This document shows, piece after piece, positions 1 to 6,032 of a DNA stretch of 6,930 nucleotides (within the stretch, counting starts at the first letter, position 1; each line of letters opens with the position of its first letter). This DNA is from Marine Group II euryarchaeote MED-G33 (lineage in GTDB: Archaea; Thermoplasmatota; Poseidoniia; Poseidoniales; Thalassarchaeaceae). The position numbers and the translations under genes were made by a program. The notes below the pieces were generated by a model, which ran no database searches, had not been told where the DNA came from, and worked only from the letters and a program-made list of their open reading frames with translations. The stretch spans positions 1 to 6,930 of the forward strand of contig CATISE010000103.1 of assembly GCA_949538655.1 (NCBI GenBank), given 5' to 3'.

Positions 1-440
<440 letters not shown>

Positions 441-445
441 TTTTT
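441..445 (+). terminator. Possible T-run terminator after the Pro-Glu protein gene
   Basis: Five T residues follow directly after the TGA stop of the upstream gene. Archaeal RNA polymerase can terminate at short T-runs on the non-template strand without a hairpin. The run is short and unsupported by any structure, so this is a weak call. It fits the separate promoter proposed for the next gene. Confidence 0.25.
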
Positions 446-465
446 CAAATCAATATACCAACTGG

Positions 466-473
466 CATTATAG
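466..473 (+). promoter_or_regulatory. Archaeal TATA-like box for the surface-protein operon
   Basis: The sequence CATTATAG is centred about 26 nt upstream of the ATG at 496, the distance expected between an archaeal TATA box and the transcription start. If it is used, the mRNA would begin at or next to the start codon (leaderless). That fits the lack of a purine-rich ribosome binding site before 496. A second AT-rich stretch (CAATATACC, 451-459) lies about 40 nt upstream and would give a short leader instead. No clear BRE was identified. Confidence 0.45.
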
Positions 474-495
474 TCGCTCCTTGCATCGGAAAAGT

Positions 496-3069
496 ATGCG
501 ACTGCGTGTAATCGTACTGAGTTTCTTATTGTTGGCTGTTTCAGGAGCCAATCTTGTTGATGGGAATTCAGGTGGAAAATACCAGAGTGGATCAGGTTGT
601 AGTTGCCATTATGGTGGAAGCGCAACGGTTTCCATGTCTGGTCAACCAGCAACATACACTGCTGGGCAAACTTACACTCTTTCAATATCAGTTAGTGGTG
701 GTGTTTCAGGTAGTGCTGGAGGATTCAGCCTTGAAGTGGATAAAGGAACTCTATCCACCGGCGGTGTTGGAATCATGGCAGTCAAGGTGAACACTGCGGG
801 CAATAGCGCCACTCATACGACCTCAAGTTACCGAAGTTGGAGTGTAGATTGGACCGCGCCTTCATCGGGTTCGGGAACCACCGCCTTCGATCTTGCCGGA
901 CTTACCGCCAATGGAAACGGCAACAACAATGGAGATAGTTGGGGGACAGCAAGTTATCAGGTATCAGAAGGTGGAAGTCCACCTTCAAACAATCCCCCTT
1001 CAGTCTCTAATTTACTGCTGACACCATCCAATCCAACCGTCTTGACTGGATTGGGATTGACCTATTCTTACAGTGATTCAGATGGTGATGCCGAATCAGG
1101 AACAACGATTCATTGGTTCGAAAACGAAACATGGGATACCTCAAAGAATGGCCAAATGTCGATTTCAGTGGTCAAAGGAGATCTGTGGACCGTCGAAGTC
1201 ACACCCGCGGACGGACAGGATGCAGGTACCATGGTTAGTGCCGGTCCTGTCAGTGTTGGCAATGCTCCCCCTACTGCGCAAAGTGTTCAACTAACACCGA
1301 ATAGCCCTGACGAAACCAGTACACTGAGCGCCTCTTACCAGTACAGTGATCCCGATCAAGATGTCGAATCAGGCAGCTCAATCGTTTGGTACTTGGATGA
1401 TGTGCGTGTGGCCGAATTGGATGACGCGACATCAGTGTCGAGTTTGATGACACGTTCAGGAGATCAATGGAAATTTTCAGTCATTCCACACGATGGAGAA
1501 GATGCAGGTTCTGAGGTTGTCAGCAACATGGTTGTAATCGGTTCATCCAATCATGCTCCGACCATCCCTTCCGCTCTCATCAATCCAAGTTCACCTGCAA
1601 CTGATTCTGATTTGGATGCGATGTGGACATTTGCAGATTCAGATTCAGGTGATACACAATTGTCATACGAAATTCATTGGTATCTCAATGGTGTGCACAT
1701 GCCAGAATATGATGATATTGACCCCTTGCCAAGTACTGCAACAACAAGGGGGGATTCCTGGCATTTTATCGTCAGTGTATCTGATGGAATCGATTGGAGT
1801 TCCCCGTTTACAGCACAGAGTGTGACCATATCGAATACAGTACCAATTGTATCGGATGCCCATCTCACACCTGAGAGTGCAACTTCTTCAGATGATCTAG
1901 AAATCTCTGTCAATTACAGTGATTTGGACGGCGATGTTGAAGCGACCCCAAGCATCCGATGGTATCGCGACGGACAATTGCAAACTCAATTTACGGATAA
2001 TCTAGTCATTTCTTCTTCAGCAACGAATCGCGGCGAAGTTTGGATGGCTCGATACACACCCAACGATGGTACTTCAATGGGCTTGGAGGTCGAATCCTCA
2101 ACTGTCACAATTGGGAATTCAATGGCGACGATTTCTTCGATTTCATTGACAGAAAATGCAACCGCTCTTTCACCGCTTGACCTCATTCTTGGTGGGTTGC
2201 CATACGATGAAGACAATGATCAAATTACGTTGAATATACAATGGATGAGGGATGGCTTTCACGTGAGTGCCCTTGACAATCTTACATCGGTTCCTACCGA
2301 ATGGTTGGGGGTCGGGCAATCTTGGACTGCATCACTGGAACTTTACGATGGTTTTGAGAACAGTCCAAGAATCACAAGTGAAAATGTAGTGATTGTTAAC
2401 TTGATGCCAACGGCTGCATTCACAGTTGGAGATACGGTTTTGATTGAAGCGATTACAGAATTTGATGCGTCATTGTCCATTGATTTGGACGGACAAATCG
2501 TAGCCTGGTTTTGGACGGTTGGCACGACGTCATATTCGGGTGAAGTGATCTCAGTGATTCTAACTGACCCGAACACCGTAGTCAATCTCACAGTTCTCGA
2601 TTCAGATGGTGGTTCAAACAGTCGAGAAGAGGTCATTACAGCGACTTGGGGTCCTGTTGCCTCAAACCTTGAAGCCAGCGTTTCAGATGGTGCTGTGAAT
2701 CTCTTTTGGGCTTGGGAAGGCGATGAATCTACATTTACCATTTGGCGAACTCACGAACCGGTAGTCCACTCCAGTGGATTGTCGGAGATTGAGCCAGTGG
2801 GTCAAACCAATTCCACACAGTGGTCAGAACCATTGCATCTCGCTGGAAATTACCATTACACCGTCACATCTGATGTGGGTGAGGTACACAATCCTCGAGT
2901 CTCCAGCAATACGGTCAGCGTAACACTGGATGTATCTCAGATGCAGGTCATCGAACCAGCTGGAGACAGTTCACTTGGAACCACGATGACATCACTTCTA
3001 GCCTTCTTACTGATATTCGGTGCGTTGGTGACTGCGCTCCTTGATCGATTCTTTGGGAGGGATGCTTAA
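496..3069 (+). CDS. Large membrane-anchored surface protein: CxCH motif, choice-of-anchor V/Reeler-like domain, five Ig-like repeats, PKD-like and FN3-like domains
   Basis: This is an 857-aa exported protein. Residues 1-18 form a signal peptide (MRLR, then a hydrophobic VIVLSFLLLAVSGA core). The mature N-terminus carries GCSCHYGG (C35, C37, H38), the only cysteines in the protein. Residues about 42-155 resemble the choice-of-anchor V/Reeler-like family (YTAGQTYTLSISVSG, SWSVDWTAP, ANGNGNNNGDSW). Five repeats of 90-96 residues follow, starting near 166, 256, 352, 447 and 541. Each has an L.P segment, an acidic DxDxD-type loop, an I.W (mostly WY/WM) strand, a G(D/E/Q).W strand and a DG turn. 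A PKD-like domain (about 635-718), an FN3-like domain (about 719-815), and a TM helix (about 830-849) with a short RFFGRDA tail complete it, so most of the chain faces outward. An ATG at 361 in the same frame lies inside the upstream gene; the signal peptide fixes the start at 496. Ligand and function are unknown. Confidence 0.88.
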   Translation: MRLRVIVLSFLLLAVSGANLVDGNSGGKYQSGSGCSCHYGGSATVSMSGQPATYTAGQTYTLSISVSGGVSGSAGGFSLEVDKGTLSTGGVGIMAVKVNTAGNSATHTTSSYRSWSVDWTAPSSGSGTTAFDLAGLTANGNGNNNGDSWGTASYQVSEGGSPPSNNPPSVSNLLLTPSNPTVLTGLGLTYSYSDSDGDAESGTTIHWFENETWDTSKNGQMSISVVKGDLWTVEVTPADGQDAGTMVSAGPVSVGNAPPTAQSVQLTPNSPDETSTLSASYQYSDPDQDVESGSSIVWYLDDVRVAELDDATSVSSLMTRSGDQWKFSVIPHDGEDAGSEVVSNMVVIGSSNHAPTIPSALINPSSPATDSDLDAMWTFADSDSGDTQLSYEIHWYLNGVHMPEYDDIDPLPSTATTRGDSWHFIVSVSDGIDWSSPFTAQSVTISNTVPIVSDAHLTPESATSSDDLEISVNYSDLDGDVEATPSIRWYRDGQLQTQFTDNLVISSSATNRGEVWMARYTPNDGTSMGLEVESSTVTIGNSMATISSISLTENATALSPLDLILGGLPYDEDNDQITLNIQWMRDGFHVSALDNLTSVPTEWLGVGQSWTASLELYDGFENSPRITSENVVIVNLMPTAAFTVGDTVLIEAITEFDASLSIDLDGQIVAWFWTVGTTSYSGEVISVILTDPNTVVNLTVLDSDGGSNSREEVITATWGPVASNLEASVSDGAVNLFWAWEGDESTFTIWRTHEPVVHSSGLSEIEPVGQTNSTQWSEPLHLAGNYHYTVTSDVGEVHNPRVSSNTVSVTLDVSQMQVIEPAGDSSLGTTMTSLLAFLLIFGALVTALLDRFFGRDA
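991..2397 (+). repeat. Five tandem ~94-residue Ig-like repeats within the surface protein
   Basis: The repeat boundaries are set by a recurring Asn near the unit start, followed by a P.v..-LTP-type segment, and they begin at 991, 1261, 1549, 1834 and 2116. Unit lengths are 90, 96, 95, 94 and 94 codons. Similarity is at protein level; the DNA has diverged, so the duplications are old. The acidic loops read DSDGD, DPDQD, DSDSGD, DLDGD and DEDND, spacing typical of calcium-binding loops in adhesion-type repeats. Calcium binding is inferred. Unit 5 is the most diverged, lacking the LTP motif and the final TP.DG version of the turn. Confidence 0.8.
3055..3061 (+). promoter_or_regulatory. Shine-Dalgarno site for the second operon gene
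   Basis: GGGAGGG lies within the end of the upstream coding region and leaves 7 nt to the ATG at 3069, a good spacing for pairing with the 16S rRNA 3' end. It sets the start of the next gene, whose ATG shares one base with the upstream TAA, and indicates translation from a polycistronic mRNA. Confidence 0.65.
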
Positions 3070-4187
3070 TGCGTCGTACGCTCTTACTTGTCACCCTCTT
3101 ACTCTTGGTTTTGTGTGTCCCTCCACTGTCAGCCAATCCTGGTGGGACAGGGGATGGCAATCGAGATGCTGCCTGTGGAGGGTCTTGTCATGGGGATCCA
3201 GGCCTCTCTGAACCTTCTTCGGCTGTTTTGACCTTCTCAACCGATCGGGATTCAGCCTATGTTGGTGGTCCTATTTCTGTGACAATAACCGTCACAGAAA
3301 TGGAACTTTCAAGTCGTGGATTGGTCGGTGTCTTCCTACTGAGTGACACACATGGTGTTGCTGATACACCTCAAGACGCAGGTTGGACCATACTTTCCAA
3401 TGGCGAAGGTGGTGCTACAAATTACGCTGAGACTCACGCTTTAGATGCTGAATCTGGAGTGACGATGACTTGGAGTCTCCTCGCCCCTAGCAGTGAGGGT
3501 ACATACGATTTCTACGCTGCAGTCCACCATGGTGGAGACGGAGCTGCTCGAATGAAAATCTCAGATGCAAACAACGTAACCGTTGGCCCAGTCCCAGACA
3601 ACCTACCACAGATGCTGCCTTGGGATGCAATGACTTCCCGTTCTCTAGGTGAACCGACAGACCTGTCGATGCCTGTTGTCAATGCAACTGCTGTGGCTCT
3701 GGAATATCGAATCGGTGAAGGACCCATCGCGACAATCGAGGCAACACAGGGGGCTGACACATGGGTTGCCACACTTCCAGCAGCATTGTCAGATATTTCC
3801 CTGTCCTATCGCGTGGTCATGAGTAACGATGAGTTTACTGAGACGACCGGATGGATTGCTGTCAGCAATGAAATCGAAGAATACAGTGCCGATATTTTCG
3901 CAGTTCGTTTGCAATCAATGGCTCTTTTGTTTGCTAGTCTGGCATTGTGTATCTCAATCCAGCGTCGAATGTCTCGCTCACCACAGAAATCTCTGGGTGA
4001 ACCAGAGGCGGCTCTAATCTCTGCGGATCAAACCAGTATGGTTGTTCCAACACCTTCAGTTGAACCCGTAGCCATGGCACCTTCTCTCGCACTTGATGAC
4101 CCTCGTCGACCTGTAGGATGGACCGATGAACAATGGTTGCATTATGGTCCTGATCATATCGCACAAAATCCCGGAGGTGGGTTCTGA
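3069..4187 (+). CDS. Membrane-anchored exported protein with CxxxCH motif, choice-of-anchor V-like domain and cytoplasmic tail
   Basis: This is a 372-aa protein. Residues 1-22 form a signal peptide (MRRTLLLV... ending PPLSA). The mature protein begins NPGG, matching NSGG in the preceding gene product, and carries CGGSCHGDPG (C36, C40, H41), the only cysteines of its external part. Residues about 43-172 form a beta domain like the N-terminal domain upstream (YVGGPISVTITV; TYDFYAAVHHGGDG in place of the usual family AANGNG segment). A second Ig/FN3-like domain spans about 177-270. A TM helix (about 280-297) is followed by QRRMSR, giving an outside-to-inside orientation, and a roughly 75-residue cytoplasmic tail ending in GWTDEQWLHYGPDHIA plus a Gly-rich tip. 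C16 lies in the signal peptide but without a good lipobox. The start is fixed by the signal peptide, the Shine-Dalgarno site and the TAATG overlap. It is probably a partner or shorter paralogue of the upstream protein; function unknown. Confidence 0.87.
   Translation: MRRTLLLVTLLLLVLCVPPLSANPGGTGDGNRDAACGGSCHGDPGLSEPSSAVLTFSTDRDSAYVGGPISVTITVTEMELSSRGLVGVFLLSDTHGVADTPQDAGWTILSNGEGGATNYAETHALDAESGVTMTWSLLAPSSEGTYDFYAAVHHGGDGAARMKISDANNVTVGPVPDNLPQMLPWDAMTSRSLGEPTDLSMPVVNATAVALEYRIGEGPIATIEATQGADTWVATLPAALSDISLSYRVVMSNDEFTETTGWIAVSNEIEEYSADIFAVRLQSMALLFASLALCISIQRRMSRSPQKSLGEPEAALISADQTSMVVPTPSVEPVAMAPSLALDDPRRPVGWTDEQWLHYGPDHIAQNPGGGF
4173..4180 (+). promoter_or_regulatory. Strong Shine-Dalgarno site for the polytopic membrane protein gene
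   Basis: GGAGGTGG sits inside the last codons of the upstream gene, which encode the C-terminal Gly-Gly-Gly, and lies 6-8 nt before the ATG at 4187. It supports that start over the later in-frame ATG at 4226. The Gly-rich tail of the upstream protein may partly reflect selection to keep this site. Confidence 0.7.
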
Positions 4188-4765
4188 TGGTAGCCGCCGC
4201 AACATTGCATGCTTTCAGTACTGAAATGCTGGTGGGTTCAATGACATTTTCAGTAATCGCCACCGTGTTATGCCTTGGCGAATCAATGCTTGAAAAATTG
4301 GGTGAGAAAGCGCAGCGGGGATTGGATCAATCCGCGTATTATGCAGCGATATTTTCGTTATGTTGTATTCCAGTGGTCGCCTTAACAGGAACTGCTTCCG
4401 GCGATGCATCCGCATCCCCAGTTTTGGTCAACAAGATGCTCCTGTCTGGCCTCTGTCTTGGACTTTGGATTGGAGTTGTCCATGGCCGGCGCACATGGGG
4501 TCCCGAAATGTGGTCAAACCGCAAGATGGGCTTTGTTCATACTGGCTTTGTTTGTGCAGGATATACGACTGCAGCCATGTTAGGATCGATTGGTAGTGTC
4601 ATGACACGTGGTGAAACCGTTGGTGATTTGTTTGGAATTTGGCCACACTTTGACAATGCCCCCTCCATTTCGTTTGGTATGTCGATGGTTCTTGCTTTAC
4701 TTTCGCTAAGCGCCCTTCTCGTGGTTATTTTCGTGCAACCGAAGGGTGAAACAGTAGAATCTTAA
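4187..4765 (+). CDS. Integral membrane protein with about five TM helices (weakly DUF2231-like)
   Basis: This is a 192-aa hydrophobic protein. Likely TM segments are about 12-31, 50-69, 83-100, 114-137 and 160-183, joined by short loops. Histidines sit near membrane ends at H8 (before TM1), H99 (end of TM3), H118 (start of TM4) and H154. The overall plan, with a Thr-Gly after TM2 and a G.IG....RGE segment after TM4, resembles DUF2231-type membrane proteins, some of which are thought to bind heme; I hold this family call only weakly. The ATG overlaps the upstream TGA by one base (TGATG) and has a strong Shine-Dalgarno site, so it is translated with the two exported proteins and probably works with them. 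A membrane anchor, electron-transfer or transport subunit are all possible. Its TAA overlaps the stop codon of the convergent glycosyltransferase gene. Confidence 0.85.
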   Translation: MVAAATLHAFSTEMLVGSMTFSVIATVLCLGESMLEKLGEKAQRGLDQSAYYAAIFSLCCIPVVALTGTASGDASASPVLVNKMLLSGLCLGLWIGVVHGRRTWGPEMWSNRKMGFVHTGFVCAGYTTAAMLGSIGSVMTRGETVGDLFGIWPHFDNAPSISFGMSMVLALLSLSALLVVIFVQPKGETVES

Positions 4766-5982
4766 TCTCTCAAATCAGAGATAATTTCCAACAACTTGAG
4801 GGCTTGATCTTCAGGTCGCAAGCCCATTTTCGAGATGGCATCCCTACCAGCTTCTGACCAAGCATCCCTATTTTCATCGGTGGCGGCTTCGTCTAGTGCT
4901 GTATGCCACACACTCCAATCCTCACGGGGAAGCAATCTTCCAGAAACTCCATCCTTTACGGTATGGCGATATCCACCTTCATCCACCATCAGTGCCGGGG
5001 TGCCCGCCGCCTGTGCTTCAATCGGTGTCAACCCAAAGGGCTCACCTCGGGCAAGAGAAACCACTGCGCGAGAACGCTTGACCAAATTGACGAGATCATC
5101 CTGAGAGAGTCTGGGTTCAACAATCAGTTCGACACCCTTCTCTTTTGCATAAACTTCCATCATTGCAATGTCCGCATCAGAGCCACCACCAACGTGATGA
5201 TACGTCAATCCTGTTCCCGCGAGCATATCGATTGTATCCATGGTACCCTTCACGTAGGAAGCATTTCCAATCGCAACCACGCAATCGTCTGTTGATGGAC
5301 AATCACCTGCCCAAATATCGAGATTTACCGAAGGCCAAAGCAATCCTGATTCCTCACCATAGACAGTTTGAATTCTCTCTTGAATCCACGGTGAATTTCC
5401 ACTGATTCTAGCATTGGAGCGGTCTGCAAGATCATGGGTCATCGAGGTATCGCGGCGTCGTTGTTTTCCAAGTAAGAATCGTGTCAATGCTAGATTTTGT
5501 TTCGGATTTCCATCCAATGTTCGATGAAGAACATCTTCATGCAATCCCCGGTGTGGCTCTAGACAGTGATAGTGCAAAGGCAGGTCTCTTGGAACCAATT
5601 GACTGAATTCCAAACTACCGACACCACCGACCAAATGCACCGCATCACTCGTGGCCAGAACATCTTGCAGACGCAGACCTTGTTCGGTAATTTCCAACAT
5701 ATTCCACCATCGGTTCGCGGCTTGTCTTGAGGCAAGTGCACGGAATTCAGCCCATCCTCCAGTCGGTTTCTTCCAAGGTATCGCGGGGGTGAGATAGAGA
5801 ATCCCTAAAGATTCCATTTTTTCTCTCGCTTCATCGTTCAAATGTAGTGATGCACACGTGATTTCGAAATAAGCTTGCCAAGCTTCCAAATTGTTCAGAA
5901 TATCCCGTTCCGCACCCCCAAACTGCTCGAAGGTACCCTTTACCACCAGAAGGCGAGGCTTTGAGTCCGAATCGTCGTCCAC
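4762..5982 (-). CDS. Family 4 glycosyltransferase (GT-B fold)
   Basis: This protein of about 406 aa probably transfers a sugar from a nucleotide-sugar donor to a cell-surface glycan or lipid; donor and acceptor cannot be read from the sequence. The N-terminal half has the Rossmann start LLVVKGTFEQFGGAERDI (GGAER at 22-26). The linker has SPWIQERI followed by WPSVN (about 216-220). The C-terminal donor domain shows GNASYVKG (about 239), HHVGGGSDA (about 262) and the GT4 signature EPFGLTPIE with the EX7E glutamates E314 and E322, then AAGTPALMVDEGG and DGVSGRLL. No TM helix is seen, so it is cytoplasmic or membrane-associated. Two starts are possible: GTG at 5988 (408 aa) or GTG at 5982. I prefer 5982 because GAGGG at 5994-5990 is spaced 7 nt from it and the TATA-like element is about 25 nt upstream. 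It diverges from another GT4 gene. Confidence 0.92.
   Translation of the reverse strand: MDDDSDSKPRLLVVKGTFEQFGGAERDILNNLEAWQAYFEITCASLHLNDEAREKMESLGILYLTPAIPWKKPTGGWAEFRALASRQAANRWWNMLEITEQGLRLQDVLATSDAVHLVGGVGSLEFSQLVPRDLPLHYHCLEPHRGLHEDVLHRTLDGNPKQNLALTRFLLGKQRRRDTSMTHDLADRSNARISGNSPWIQERIQTVYGEESGLLWPSVNLDIWAGDCPSTDDCVVAIGNASYVKGTMDTIDMLAGTGLTYHHVGGGSDADIAMMEVYAKEKGVELIVEPRLSQDDLVNLVKRSRAVVSLARGEPFGLTPIEAQAAGTPALMVDEGGYRHTVKDGVSGRLLPREDWSVWHTALDEAATDENRDAWSEAGRDAISKMGLRPEDQALKLLEIISDLRD
4765..4782. repeat. Small inverted repeat at the convergent gene junction
   Basis: ATCTCT (4765-4770) and AGAGAT (4777-4782) are perfect reverse complements around a 6-nt loop. The element follows the plus-strand stop codon and lies within the last codons of the minus-strand gene. 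It could form a short hairpin in either transcript and help end transcription or protect the 3' end. Six base pairs can arise by chance, and no strong T-run follows, so a terminator role is only a suggestion. Confidence 0.3.
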
Positions 5983-5989
5983 GCACACG

Positions 5990-5994
5990 CCCTC
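5990..5994 (-). promoter_or_regulatory. Possible Shine-Dalgarno site for the minus-strand glycosyltransferase
   Basis: On the minus strand GAGGG is followed by 7 nt and then the GTG at 5982, whereas it is only 1 nt from the alternative GTG at 5988. It therefore favours the second GTG. If transcription starts at about 5982, as the TATA position suggests, this site would not be in the mRNA, so the two signals may not act together. Confidence 0.35.
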
Positions 5995-6003
5995 GCTTGT
6001 CCG

Positions 6004-6010
6004 TTTAATA
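6004..6010. promoter_or_regulatory. Shared bidirectional TATA-like element between divergent glycosyltransferase genes
   Basis: The plus strand reads TTTAATA and the minus strand TATTAAA. Its centre (6007) is about 26 nt from the plus-strand ATG at 6033 and about 25 nt from the minus-strand GTG at 5982, so one element is correctly placed for leaderless or near-leaderless transcription in both directions. The rest of the gap is GC-rich and offers no other AT-rich box. No clear BRE was found on either side. Confidence 0.5.
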
Positions 6011-6032
6011 TCAGCATGGGCTGGGCGGGCTG

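Noticed and set aside
481..495. TTG at 481 as an alternative start for the surface protein
   Set aside because: It is in frame but has no ribosome binding site; it would only add LHRKS before the signal peptide. ATG 496 is preferred.
2343..2741. Antisense open frame of 132 codons within the surface protein gene
   Set aside because: It lies opposite a clearly domain-structured protein, shows no recognisable features and has no ribosome binding or promoter signal; likely a shadow frame.
3069..3134. Lipoprotein signal peptide using Cys16 in the second exported protein
   Set aside because: The residues before Cys16 are Leu-Val-Leu, which does not fit a lipobox, and a normal cleavage site after Ala22 is available.
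4226..4228. Later ATG as start of the polytopic membrane protein
   Set aside because: It would trim the start of the first TM segment, and the strong GGAGGTGG site points to the ATG at 4187.
4903..5295. Plus-strand open frame opposite the minus-strand glycosyltransferase
   Set aside because: The minus strand has all GT4 motifs through this stretch; the plus frame is rich in His/Arg/Cys and has no domain signature.
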